Notes: generated by a model from the sequence alone, not told the origin. DNA of 35,647 nucleotides from Elysia marginata (GCA_019649035.1 BMAT01009209.1:38822-74468); one strand, 5' to 3'. Shown: positions 1-33,773, counted from the first letter of the stretch. Numbers and translations are program-made.

Positions 1-1
1 C

Positions 2-331
2 TATTGTGAGTCTCAAGATTTCTCAAGACAGTCAAACACAACCTACATCATAGATGGAAATGCCCTACTCCACTGTCTGTCAAGTGGCCCAGATACATTT
101 GGAGACTTGGCTAAGCAAGCATTCCGCAGTTTACCTTCGGCTACATCAGTCCATTTTGTAACAGACACATACAAACCAGATTCAATAAAAAGCTGTGTAC
201 GTCTGAGAAGGGGGGCATCTACTGCAAAAAGTTATGTTTTACATGGACCATCAACAAAAGTACCAAAGAATTTCAAGGATACTGATCCTGACGATGACCT
301 CCCTAAATACATGTTGTATTTACACAGATGA
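2..331 (+). CDS. Partial CDS fragment of an uncharacterised metazoan protein family (possible PIN/FEN-like N-terminus)
   Basis: The frame is open from base 2 to a TGA at 329-331, giving about 109 codons with no start codon inside the window. Visible motifs are IIDGNALLHCL, a central HFVTDTYKPDSIKS followed by a basic RLRRG, and VLHGPSTKVPKNF. From memory these match the N-terminal part of large uncharacterised proteins common in cnidarians, molluscs and fish, which later carry acidic DTDVL- and GCDSTSAF-like motifs suggesting a PIN/FEN-type nuclease fold. Those later motifs are absent here. After KNFKD the sequence departs from the family and stops, so this is a terminal exon, a truncated copy or a pseudogene fragment. 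The next feature on this strand is the KATNAL2 promoter. The coding frame is fairly sure; the function is unknown. Confidence 0.45.
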   Translation, partial: YCESQDFSRQSNTTYIIDGNALLHCLSSGPDTFGDLAKQAFRSLPSATSVHFVTDTYKPDSIKSCVRLRRGASTAKSYVLHGPSTKVPKNFKDTDPDDDLPKYMLYLHR

Positions 332-1425
332 TGAACTGTAGCCTACATTGACTTTTGCCCCATGGTGAATAATCATTAAATTACCCGGTACATTTTGGAA
401 AAAAATCTTAAGTCAACTCCAAAAGCCTGGTATTTTAGTGTTCAAAATATGTTTGATTCTTAGTAATTACTCTTGACTGCATTTGCAAGGATAGTACCAC
501 ATACCGGTACTGTAAAAATAATGCAATATTTCAAGGGGGATAATCCATTTTCTTTTGATTGTGTGTGTGTTTAATTAGTTTTAAACCTAAATTTTAATTT
601 GCATTTACCATTTATAAAGTTATGTCATAAAGATACTTGACATCATCCCATGAAACCGAAACAAAATTTCTAACTAAGCTTTTAAATAACATTCAAAATT
701 TGAAAGTTGGCAAGGGTGATAACTCAGTACATTTCCTTAGGTTTTTAATTTTTATGTTTTCAAAAATTTCTCCTACTCATAACAAAACAGTAATGAAAAC
801 ACTAATCACATTTATCTGAAAAATAACAAAGCTATAGGACTTTAAAATGACCACCCCTGAAGAATTAAAAATTTGAGAAAAGCCTAGTTAAAGATGCTGA
901 AAATACAATGAAATATAACAATTTAAAATGACAAAAAAATTCACAAAAATTTTATTAATCATGTTAAAAACATTTTGTAAACAGTTTTCAGTTGTACAAA
1001 AAAAGCATTGTCAAAAATATGTTTATCTCATTTTTTGATAAAATTGACAAAATGACCAATCAGGGGCCATAACTCTGTGAAAATGACACATGATTGCTAT
1101 TTGGGAGCGGACAATGATGATGAATCATAATATCCAAGTGAGAAATTCCCCCCAGGAGGGAGGGTTTCACCTATTGGCCCACCGACTAATTGTAGAATGC
1201 TTTTAAACAATTAAAAAAAAACCGCGTCTGAATCCTATGCCTTTCGACATCATACAAGTTAGACCAGTTTAGTAGGCCTAGATATCTAGTTATGGTAAGT
1301 TTTGCCTATGAATTCGCTGACTGTGGGCTGCAAAAATTAATTTTTGTGTTAGCCGCACGACACGCACCATGAATAGCTTCTTACTTCGAAAAGCTCTCGT
1401 GCAGAACGAGAATGTACGATAACTG
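332..1425. other. AT-rich intergenic region
   Basis: No coding frame with recognisable content on either strand. The 637-819 + frame is AT-driven and resembles no family I know. A short GGGGCCATAACTCTG stretch near 1063-1077 resembles a sequence I recall as dispersed in mollusc genomes, but only one copy was noticed here. CCAAT-like boxes occur near 1056 and, on the other strand, near 1174. CpG content rises from about 1350 toward the KATNAL2 start. Confidence 0.5.
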
Positions 1426-1436
1426 GCCGCCATATT
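1426..1436 (-). promoter_or_regulatory. YY1-type core promoter motif
   Basis: GCCGCCATATT on the + strand is the reverse complement of AATATGGCGGC, which fits the YY1 core-promoter consensus AANATGGCGGC. It lies 51 bases upstream of the inferred KATNAL2 ATG in a locally CpG-richer stretch, as expected for a TATA-less housekeeping-type promoter. The consensus match is seen directly; its use as the transcription start region is inferred. The motif is inverted relative to KATNAL2, the less usual orientation. Confidence 0.5.
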
Positions 1437-1439
1437 TGT

Positions 1440-1486
1440 ATGTCTTCGCTACCAACGACGCCACGGGATCGCCATCGGGATGAGCA

Positions 1487-1490
<4 letters not shown>
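1440..1490 (+). CDS. Upstream ORF 1 overlapping the KATNAL2 start (AUGA)
   Basis: An ATG at 1440 opens a 16-codon frame, MSSLPTTPRDRHRDEQ, ending at TGA 1488-1490. That stop shares bases with the KATNAL2 ATG at 1487-1489, giving an ATGA overlap. If transcription starts near the YY1-like site, this uORF would lie in the mRNA leader and could limit or couple initiation at KATNAL2. It is a leader ORF, not a proposed functional peptide. It would be irrelevant if the transcription start lies downstream of 1440. Confidence 0.4.
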
Positions 1491-24370
<22,880 letters not shown>

Positions 24371-24991
24371 TCCAGCTGCTTTGTCTCTTATCCATGACTT
24401 TTTTGTTTTAGGTTTTTATTTTTTGAATTGATTGTTTACAGCCTCTCCCATTCTTGTCTGTCCTGAATCGAAGATCAAAGAGTGTTCCACTGCAGACAAA
24501 ACATAGCAAAGTTTGTGGAAATGTTAGAAGTATTGAGATTATCTCCGTGAAATGCAAAAACTTTTGAGTACCACATAGTACACTACTACATATTTTAGGC
24601 TATAGTGCAGGTTTCACTGATTTATCTCGTAAAATGTACAATAATCTGCTAAGCTATTTAAAAAATTATTGCATTCCATGAATTTTTATTTTGCTCTAAT
24701 CATAAGGGCAGGTGTCTAGTATAGACCTTGTATTGACGGTGATAATGTGTAACTTAATATATGAACACCACATATCAGTATTATGTTAGATATAAATACA
24801 CGAGACTCCTGAATCTAAGTTGGAAAGAAAGTATACCTTTTGCTGCTTATAATTACATGGACGCATTAATCAATGCCTTAATCTGTTGTTGCTCTGTGGA
24901 GATTTGTAAACATATTTTTATTCTTTATTTTTGACAATTGACCTGTCTATAGGCATCGTTTTCAACACAGCATGTGCCAGTTCTGCCCACA

Positions 24992-25052
24992 ACAATCAAA
25001 GTGCAGTATTTGCAGTGAAATACATGTGAGAGATACTGCACTTTGAATGTCC
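24992..25052 (+). repeat. Palindromic repeat copy with strong hairpin
   Basis: Arms CAATCAAAGTGCAGTAT (24993-25009) and ATACTGCACTTTGAATG (25033-25049) pair over 16 of 17 positions around a 23-base loop. The whole segment matches, in reverse orientation, the one at 11549-11610 within the SINE remnant of intron 5. It lies in the probable KATNAL2 3'UTR. Confidence 0.8.
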
Positions 25053-25148
25053 CTGACTGAGTACCTTTTAAATAGGTCTATAGAAAGCTGGAAATGGATG
25101 AAAAACCAAGGCTGCTGGTTTTGCATTTACAAAATAGATCAGCACTTA

Positions 25149-25154
25149 AATAAA
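25149..25154 (+). terminator. Candidate polyadenylation signal AATAAA
   Basis: First canonical AATAAA after the KATNAL2 stop codon, about 780 bases downstream, followed by T/GT-rich sequence. A second AATAAA at 25755-25760 is a longer-3'UTR alternative. Confidence 0.45.
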
Positions 25155-25904
25155 TTTGTATTGCTCATTGTAGGTATTATTTTTGCTAGAGAAAAACAGA
25201 CGAATTTTCTGTTACTTACAACTTTAAATGGTCTGAAATGAGATTATTCCTTTTTCCTGAAATTTCTGTATGGAAGAGTAGTTAAACAAAAACAAAACTT
25301 AAAGAAATCATCATTAAAAAGTATGTTTAGGCTATTGGTAATGCTTCAATGAGTCTATGCAATGTCCAACTCTGCTATCTTATGCCCATCACCAGAATGT
25401 TTTTTTTTTTATACTTTATAAGTTTTACTGCAAACTATCTAAGTTTCTCCACTATAAGTTTTTTTGTAAAAAAAAAAGTTGTCCTATGCAGTGATACTAA
25501 GGCATCTTGTTTTGAGTTCTTTACCAATTTTATAGACGTTTATCAAGAAAGGTTTCATTTATGAGTGAGAAATGGGTGCAAAGTTAAATCAGGTCATCTC
25601 AGTATTGTCAAACTCGAGTCTGTGATGTTTTTTATTTACATACAACCTGCCTAGCTGAGCAAATGGGTAGGGTGTGACTGTGAGGGGTTATTTATTGATG
25701 TAATTATGTTAAGGCATTATTGTACATTGTTCTATTTCCAGGCATGTTCAAAGAAATAAATGCAATCTTTTTCAAATTTTATTGTTTTTTAAATTCCATT
25801 TTGCAAAGTGTGATAACTAAAAAACAAATAAGTAAGATAACAAACAAAAGACCAAGCAGTTTTGAAACAATTTTTAAAGAATTTGGTTTATTATATGTAA
25901 ATAA
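25155..25904. other. Intergenic region between the KATNAL2 3' end and the RTE-like LINE
   Basis: AT-rich with T-runs. The alternative polyadenylation signal lies at 25755-25760. No coding content recognised on either strand, apart from the tail of the - strand LINE frame that reads on to 25779. Confidence 0.6.
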
Positions 25905-27110
25905 GAAACATATTTTGAGGTGTGTCTTGTGTCTTGCGGCATCATCGGGATTGATGTTTGCTGCTGCACAAGAAGACTTCACAATCCCTCTCCATATAAC
26001 TCTGTCCTGACTTTTCTGTGATATGCTCTGTAACTTCAGCCCTGTTGCTTTACTGACGTGGTCAACATAGGATAATGATGGCCTGCTTCTTCCTCTTTTT
26101 GCTTCTGTTTTTCCTTTGAAGATGGTCTTCATTAAATCGGTTTTGGTATTTCTTTCTGCATGTCCAATGTACTTAAGCCTTCTTTCTTTTACTAGTGATA
26201 GTAGTGTCCTTTCAGTCCCCATTTCTGCTAACACATTTCCATTTGTTCTTCTGTCTTTCCAGCTCACTCTTAGTAATCTTCTGAAAAACCACATTTCAGC
26301 TGCCTCTATCTTTGATTCATCTGCTTTCCTCATTGTCCACCTTTCACAACCGTAGAGCATTCTTGGCCAAACCAAAGTTTTCAGTAGTTTAAATTTGAGA
26401 GGTTTTGGGATTGATTTGTCTTTCCAGATGTTATTGAGGCTGACCATTCCTTGCTTTGCCATTGCAATTCTTGTATTAATATCTTTGGTGCATGTGCCAC
26501 CTGATGTTTTGATTGAGCCAAGATATTTAAAGTCATCTACATTTTCCAGGCTTGTTCTGTGTATCTTTATATCCGGTTCTACATATCTAGACTCTTCGCT
26601 TGCTGGTATATGCCTAACCTTTGTCTTTTTGGCATTCAGTAGAAGTCCAGCTTGCTGACCTGCGTTGTTGACTCTGTGTAATATCCTTTTCATGCTGGTG
26701 AGGTTGTCTGATAAGAGTGATGTGTCGTCTGCATATCTTAGGTTTGTTTTGTCTCTGCCGCCTATGTTGATACCCATATCATCTATATCTGACTGTCTCA
26801 TGATTTGTTCTGTGTACAAGTTGTAGAGGTGTGGGGACAATACACAGCCTTGACGCACTCCTTTTTCGATGTTGAATGGTTCACAATTTGCATTATTCCA
26901 TCCGATTGTTGCTTTTTGATTGTGGTAAAGAGAAGCAATCATTGATATCAGGTGTTGTGGGAAACCCATTTCTGTCATGACGTCTAAAAGTTTTGAGTGG
27001 ATGACACTGTCAAACGCCTTGCTGTAATCTACAAAGGTGATATATCCTTCTTCATTTCCATCTCTTATTTTTTCTATTATTTTGAGGTAACAGTTTTTTA
27101 AACAGTTTTT
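25905..27110 (-). mobile_element. 5'-truncated RTE-like non-LTR retrotransposon with open reverse transcriptase frame
   Basis: The - strand is open from at least 27090 to 25779. Coding similarity begins around YLKIIEKIRDGNEEGYITF then VDYSKAFDSVIHSKLLDV (26990-27090). It continues through MTEMGFPQHL, GVRQGCVLSPHLYNLYTEQI and the catalytic LRYADDTSLL (about 26720-26740). A C-terminal region follows with RRLLRVSWKDRRTN, MGTERTLL, LKYIGHAER and RGRSRPSLSYVDHV. The N-terminal RT fingers and the endonuclease are missing, so it is 5'-truncated. Element similarity ends near DDAARHKT (about 25925); the frame then runs into host sequence. Absence of internal stops suggests relatively recent insertion. 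Confidence 0.85.
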
Positions 27111-27589
27111 ATTCCCTAAATCTAATGTCCTCTGTTATATGTAAAATTTCTCATAAAAGAAATAGAAAAATTGGGATACACAAATTTGAAAGTCATCTGA
27201 ACAATTTAACAGTGAAATCACAAATCAGTGAAGATTATTTTGTATAGTTAACCTTTTCATGACACACCACATCCGTTCTATACAGCGCTGGTCTATTCCG
27301 CCCGTACACACCGCATCTCATTGATGATTGACCTAGATGTACTATTGGAGCCTAGTGGCATCACACTGATGTGACTTCAGAAAGTATGGCAATGGCCACT
27401 TGGGAAGTGGTTTTAAAGCCCTCAGATTATTTTGGTGGAATAAGTGCCACACAAAGGTAAAGTTAGTCTTATACTCAATGAGAGGATTAAGGAACAAGGA
27501 GTAGGATCCTCATTATTCTTGGCCAACGACATTATGAGGTGGTTTGCGATTGCTTTTTTGGATATCTTTACTTATATATTCTTACGACT
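27111..27589. other. Intergenic region upstream of the RTE-like LINE
   Basis: Low-complexity AT-rich sequence to about 27240, then a less AT-rich stretch 27250-27440 with no recognised element or frame. It may belong to the body of the adjacent SINE, but that is not established. Confidence 0.5.
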
Positions 27590-27720
27590 AATCAATTTGT
27601 GCTGGGTTGGCACAGGAAAGAGAATAAAAATTTGCCCAGATTGAAGATTTAACCCAGGACCTTTAGAGAATTGGTTGACTGTCTTACCGATTGAGCCACT
27701 GCTTACCCTGCTGCACCAAA
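27590..27720 (-). mobile_element. tRNA-derived SINE head
   Basis: On the - strand TGGCTCAATCG (27698-27688) fits the pol III A box. About 33 bases on, GGTCCTGGGTTAAATC (27645-27660 region) resembles a B box that has lost its CG. It continues into CCTGTGCCAACCCAGCAC, a sequence typical of SINE bodies after the tRNA head. Too diverged for a functional tRNA. Confidence 0.6.
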
Positions 27721-29139
27721 ACGCTTATTAACTTTACTTTGTTTCCCACAAATTGGGTCAAATCTTCTAAAAATTTTATTTCTTTAAAAAAAAAAAAAGA
27801 ATTTTTTAGGTGCAATGCTGTCCTTTGTTTTTTATTGAAGGAAAAAGACCAAGTAAAAAGTTTATGGGATATTGGACTAGATTAATTTAGTGTAAGCATA
27901 TCTTTGGGAAAGCTATTTATGTACATGTATTAAAATTGATTTTTTTGCAAATCAAGGCCATTTTAAAAATGCCTCTTTCTTCAACTTAACTGAAGTCACA
28001 CTCAAACCATGATTTAAAATTGGCTGTAAGTGAAAACAATGATTATTTATAAAGCCGCCATTCTAACTTATTCCAAAGTTCCTCATGTAATTGGTCTACT
28101 TTTCAATGTAAGGAGTGCAAGATTTGACGCATAAAAGTAGCAGTAGATTAAAGTAAGCTTTAAGTGAAAATATCCAAAACATGCTCGCTATTGGTATGGT
28201 GTGAAACCTTGGCATATGTATTAGCTTCAAACTGCCTTCAACAATTATTTTACTTTTCAATGTATTCGACCAAACGATCAATGTATTTTTGGCAGCATTG
28301 TGTCAGTGAATGCATGCCCTTCCTGGTGCAATTCTCGTCAAGATTAGCCATCTGATCGTTCACTTCGTTGATGAGGGCGTCATTTTTGTCAAATTTCTGG
28401 CCTCCAAGGTAGTGTTTGAGGGGTAGGGGAGTGAAGAGGTATTAATCAGTTTGAGCAATATGCGGACTTTGAGTTGAATGGGTAACTTGCTGTGATGTCC
28501 CTAAGATCTCCCCAAGCATAAGGATTCCATACTTTTTTCTTTCCGTCTAAAACTGTCGGAGATTAAAATTAAAGCTGTCGGTTTCAATCTTTGTCAAGAT
28601 GTTTAGGAATCATCGTGCATAAACCTTTTGAAATGTAAGCTTAAAATGAACGTTAATTGTACAGAGTTTGATGAAATTTCTAGGATAGTAGCCCTACCCT
28701 CACCTTTTCATTCTTGTGAGCTCATCAGTGCTATCAATGTATTCATCACAGGTGGAGGATGAACTCTGCCAGTCTGTGGCTCATCACCTCATGTAAACAA
28801 CATAGTTATACCTGTTTTGGCTCATGGCATTATCTTTACATGTTGAAATAATTTCTTTATAAATTTGTGTTGGATTTTTTTCCATTTGCGTGATAAAACT
28901 GAACTACCACACCGATCTTCATCTTTGACCAATTTCGAATGCCGTCTTGTTATTGTTACATGTACTTGGACATGGGACATTCATGAGACTTGTTGCAAAG
29001 ATTGTGAATTGCACACCGTTCACAAATTGGTTGGTTCAAAAGAAATGAAGAATCCCACATCAGTTTTTGAACAACCCTGATACACAATTGTACTCAAAGA
29101 GTCCTTGCTTGGTTGGTTGGTTGTTTGAATTTTAAAGTC
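27721..29139. other. Intergenic region without recognised genes
   Basis: Includes an A-run near 27786-27798. The frame 28865-29080 (+) has no recognised domain, and 28096-28281 (-) is AT-driven. A short GGTT repeat stands at about 29110-29124. Confidence 0.5.
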
Positions 29140-29412
29140 TCAGTCAACTTCGAGTTTATATCAGAGACGGCGCTGTGGACAATTGAAAGCGTGCTGCTAC
29201 ACTGTGATGTAAGGAGCACTTGCGTACACCACACCCAGTCACAATCATTATTCTGACACCGGATTGACCAGACTTAACACTAAATTTATAATGCTAGACA
29301 CTATTGCTGCCACTACCAATTTTAAAGTCCTTGATTTGAGTCGGCCAGGAATCAAACCACGCACCTCCCGATCTGTGAGCGAGTGTCTTATTGCTAGGCC
29401 ACAGAGCTGGTA
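29140..29412 (-). mobile_element. tRNA-derived SINE with recognisable body
   Basis: On the - strand the head contains TGGCCTAGCAA (29401-29391, A-box-like) and GGTTTGATTCC (29358-29348), which matches the B box at 10 of 11 positions. The body reads CCGGTGTCAGAATAATG, TGACTGGGTGTGG and GTAGCAGCACGC, ending near a GATATAAACTCG block. I recall a similar head-plus-body layout in gastropod SINEs; the exact family is not verified. Confidence 0.7.
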
Positions 29413-29745
29413 CGAGTCTTTGCAATCAACGAACTAAAACCAAGCTGAAGCTAAGTCCCGATTTTTTCTTCTTTTCGTTACACTTAAAAATTTTATAAAA
29501 CTAACAAACATCAAAACTCACCTACTCTCGAACAAAATGGAGCTAAAACTTTAACTTATGATGGGTCTTTTCTTTTCTTTTTTTTTTGTGTGTGCGAGTT
29601 ACTTTATCAGCAATGAAGTTGTCAGAGAGAAAATCTTTTAATGTGCACGCAGCTCAAAGGATAACTTCTCAAAGTCCTGAAGGACTACACGAATTAGCAA
29701 CCGTTATTTCTCATTGTTATTTTCATTGAAATACACGCTCAACTT
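29413..29745. other. Intergenic spacer between SINE and minisatellite
   Basis: A T-rich stretch at about 29563-29590; no gene or repeat family recognised. Confidence 0.6.
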
Positions 29746-30259
29746 TATATGGAAAGCTATGATACCTAACGTACGAGGTCCACTGTATATGGAAAGCTAT
29801 GATACCTAACGGACGAGGTCCGCTGTTTATGGAAAGCTGTGAGTATGATACCTAATGTTCGAGGTCCACTATGGAAAGCTATGATACCTAACATATGAGG
29901 TCCACTGTTTATGGAAAGCTGTGATACCTAACATACGAGGTCCACTGTATATGGAAAGCTATGATACCTAACATACGAGGTCCACTGTTTATGGAAAGCT
30001 GTGAGTATGATACCTAATGTTCGAGGTCCACTATGGAAAGCTATGATACCTAACATATGAGGTCCACTGTATATGGAAAGCAATGATACCTAACATACGA
30101 GGTCCGCTGTATGGGGAAAGCTATGATACCTAACATACGAGGTCCACTGTTTATGGAAAGCTATGAGTATGATACCTAATGTTCGAGGTCCACTATGGAA
30201 AGCTATGATACCTAACGGACGAGGTCCACTGTATATGGAAAGCTATGATACCTAATGTT
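29746..30259. repeat. Minisatellite, about 13 units of ~40 bp with a 162 bp higher-order period
   Basis: Units follow the pattern ATGGAAAGCTATGATACC, TAACATACGAGG, TCCACTGT. Most are 40 bp. A longer variant containing GAGTATG begins at 29841, 30003 and 30165, exactly 162 bases apart twice. After each longer variant comes a shortened unit lacking the linker between CCACTA and TGGAAAG. Thus four units (long, short, normal, normal) form the higher-order repeat. The array ends in a partial unit at TACCTAATGTTG. Confidence 0.97.
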
Positions 30260-33100
30260 GTAAAACAAATGACACGAGGAGGGGATGGATATAGCGTACT
30301 GGAACATTTTCATTGCTCTTTGTTCAATCTGATTTTCAATAGCTTTCATTAAAGAGAGCCTTTTTATGGAGTTTGATAGCTACATGTAATTTACACAAGG
30401 GAGGCTTTTTTAATAGTTGATGCAATAAGCTAGACATTGGTTCATAGGCAATAACCATGACTTATAAAAAGGCTGCCACGCACAAGTTGTTATCTACTTG
30501 TTTGAAGCAAAATTGGTATCTACATGGATGAAGCGAACTTGTTATCTACATGTATGAAGCATTCTCATATGATTGTCTCGCTTTACTGGCTTACTGTAAC
30601 CAAACCTTTAGATCCGTGTTCCAGAATACGTGAAGTAGGTCATGTTTGTTTTACGTGTGACTTACGGAATGATTGGAAAGTTTAATGTGTGTAATTATCA
30701 CCGGATTGAAAAAGGAATTATATCAAACGAAAATACCTAAGAAGATAGCAAAGCTCTCGCGCACCAGTTTGGATTTTCTACATTATTTATTACGGTTGAT
30801 TCATGATGTCTTCTCGTCTTTCACACATGCCCTGTGTGACTGAGGATTGCAGATGATGTTCGAGATCATCTTATCTTCAAAAATATATTTCACCCCAAAC
30901 AATTACTAAAAACGAAACCAGCATACTCCAATAAATTTATCGTAACTACCCCCCAATGCCCTTTGACTTAAAAAGTAAACTGTTAAGTTTTTGGACTTTG
31001 TTAAAGCATAAAACCGATAGCTCACGTGTTTTGCTAGTATTCTTAGAGCTGCAACAAACAACTTTTCCTTGATCCTGCTTTTCAGTCTTAAAAACCTCCT
31101 TGAAAAAAAGTGTCAAAAGTGCTATTTACATTAAATTGTTTTAATGAAGACGGGAAAACGAAGCTGTTAGAAAGAGGTAGCACTGTCTCGTTAAGTCCAT
31201 GACGAATTCTTAGTTGAACGTATGTTCGTGAGCAACGTACATTCAGATTTTTAATAATGGATTTTGAAGTGTATTTAACATGTTAATTTTTTAAGAATAT
31301 TTGTAACCATTTCCATAATCGCTCTGAGTGTACCCACTCATCTAATATTGCTTCTAGAATTTTTTCAAGACATTTAATATTTGCATCGGTTTTTTTCGCC
31401 CAAAACTTCCCAGCAATTCATTGTTAGTTTGGTTACTTATGTAGCCTTTGTTTAAAGAATAATGACAATGGATCTGACGCTTTCTCTAGCAAAATTTCAT
31501 TTGAAGTAGTTTTTTTTATCGTACCCGGCATCCCATCTGACAAGTAGTCGGCATAATTATGTCAACTAGTTGAGGGGTTTTCTAAAGTTCTTCATTCAAC
31601 CGATTCATTAGAGTTGCTTGAGTGAGTTTAAATGACAATGTTCTTAAAAAGTAAAACTTGTAAACCATAAAGACGTCAGCTATAATATCAGTAGAAAAAA
31701 TGAGTTCAGCTAATCCGAGCCACTGACTTTGTGTATCTCAGTTTCCATACCACAATAATACCTTGATGCGCGGAAATACTTCATTAGGTAGAGACAGAAC
31801 ATCGTGTAACTGATGCTGCTTGCCCAGGCAGAAACGATTGGCGTCGCTTGCCCTCTTTGATAAAGATCTAGGTTCTGACGCATTGAAGGTGGTAAAATTA
31901 CTGACATGCAACATGTTTTATAATTAATAGGCCTACATTTTTGCTCTCTTTAATTCCATAATTTTCTTTGCTTAAAAAAAAATGAGAAATGGTAAAACAT
32001 TAAAAACTAACTTCTTGGTATAAACCACGTAAAAGTACATGCATAAAGCAATGGATTGCTATATCCTTTCAGCGAATGTTATCGTAACGTGCCTATCAAC
32101 ACTTTTCAAGTTTGAAACTCTAATATGAAATACATGTATAAAAATGCATTTCTCCTGGACAAGTGAAAACAGGAAAATTTATGATTTGTTTAGTTTTACT
32201 GAAAGCTCGAAACACCAGAGTCATTTTTTACCTTAGACGAAGGCGCCAGAAATTTTTTCGAAAAAAAAACCCCAAAACAAACCAAAAGGAGCTAAAAAGA
32301 AGATAAGCCCAGAGAAAAGGGATCTTCTCTGGATAGACCTTCTGATTTCTTTCGAAGTTTGGCTTTTATTTGAAAATTGCAAAGCCAAGCTAAACTAATT
32401 ACAACTGAACTGGTTGCTTTGATTAATCATACTAGTTTTCACTTTTTTAAAGACACCACACTGAACAATTTGAAAAGTTTGCGGTTTGCCTTAATTATAA
32501 GATTAAGACCAAATGAAGAGATTCTTGGTTGCTTAAACACATTTTAAAGATTATTTGTATGCTGGGTATCGTTTTAAAAATGAGCTTCTTTGAAAGAAAA
32601 ATAAGTGCAAAACAAAAAACAAAACAAAAAAAACAAAACAAAAAAACAAAACAAAACCGGATACTCTCATGCTCTTTGTGCCGCCAACACGTCAGTCTGT
32701 TTCACCCACCCACTAAAATATGCAATTTCATAATTTAGGTGTCGAATAAATTTGATCTTGTATCATTTTCGACTATTTATTTTTCTTCATACATTAACCC
32801 AAAGAGTCTATAGAAAAGTCATTATTTCCTCATGTTACCACAATAACTATTTTCGACCTGACCCTCTGACCTCGCCTCAACCCTTACTGTCACATGATTG
32901 ATATGTTCTTCACAAGTTGTGGCTGTTGTGCATTTCCTGCGGACTCAAATACAATCGTAGTTCAGATGTATGTTGTAAACTGTATAATAACGCGATCTGT
33001 TTTCGTTTTTGTTTTCGTCAGAGGTCAGGAAGTAGTTTTAAAATGAGTTAGAAGGATTCTCTGATGAAAATATTTAGACAAACATAAAAGAGAACATTGC
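30260..33100. other. Intergenic region without recognised genes
   Basis: No frame with recognisable protein content. ORFs at 31710-31907 (-) and 32529-32738 (+) match nothing I know. An (AAAAC)-type low-complexity run is at about 32610-32656. No tRNA, SINE or LINE signature was seen. Confidence 0.55.
32610..32656. repeat. (AAAAC)n-like low-complexity run
   Basis: Alternating A-runs and single C residues over about 47 bases; simple sequence that yields a Lys/Gln/Asn-rich pseudo-frame. Confidence 0.85.
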
Positions 33101-33127
33101 CATTGGTTGGACAACTAGTTAAAAAAC

Positions 33128-33178
33128 CAACAACAACAACAATGATAACAACAAAAGCAACAACAACAACAACAACAG
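33128..33178. repeat. (CAA)n microsatellite
   Basis: An interrupted run of CAA/ACA triplets. The - strand shows the same tract as Val- and Leu-rich pseudo-frames. Confidence 0.92.
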
Positions 33179-33551
33179 CGTATCGGTATGAAAAAAGCTT
33201 CTTATTTCCACCTGTTTTGTCTGAAGAAAGGATAAGAGGACAAGTAAGAAACATAAGAGACAAAAAGGAGAAGATGAAAGAGAGGATGATAATACATGTA
33301 GGTGTCTCGTAGCCAGTGCCAATGAGCCGAATGTCGGAAAGTTGAATCTGAGAAAACGCTGTTTAAAAAACGTTTATTCCTCTTTTTCTCTATGTTTTAG
33401 GGAAAAAAATTCCAACACATGTGCTCTTTTCCAAAAAAATGTTGATGATTTAATGGAATTTATTTTTAAGAAGCTTAAAAGAATGCGTTCCCTAAATGTT
33501 GATACTTTGTAATTTTAAAAAAATCTGACTCATTTGGACTGGTCGCTAGAT

Positions 33552-33620
33552 CGATAATAATAATAACAGCGACAATAGAAATAACAATTACGATGATATT
33601 AATTGCGAAAAGAATAGTAA

Positions 33621-33655
<35 letters not shown>

Positions 33656-33737
33656 TAATAATAATAACAATAACAATAATAGTAACAATAATAGTAGTAG
33701 CACCTAATAGTAACAATAATAATAATACATTGTAGTA

Positions 33738-33773
<36 letters not shown>

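Larger units (their letters stand above)
24371..25154 (+). other. KATNAL2: Probable KATNAL2 3' untranslated region
   Basis: AT-rich sequence after the stop. It contains the hairpin at 24993-25049 and ends at the first canonical AATAAA at 25149-25154. The extent is inferred only from that signal; an alternative AATAAA lies at 25755-25760. Confidence 0.5.

Noticed and set aside
25720-26658. + strand frames opposite the RTE-like element (96, 79 and 87 codons)
   Set aside because: They are complements of the - strand reverse transcriptase frame, which carries the recognisable motifs.
27645-27698. Functional tRNA gene
   Set aside because: The B box has lost its conserved CG and a clean cloverleaf is not apparent; it reads on into SINE body. 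The heads at 11.7 and 29.4 kb were rejected as tRNA genes for the same kind of reason.
28865-29080. 71-codon + frame as a gene
   Set aside because: No recognised domain, no splice context, and length within chance expectation.
29746-30259. CRISPR-like array or coding repeat
   Set aside because: Units abut directly with no unique spacers, and stops occur in the frames examined; it is a minisatellite in a eukaryotic genome.
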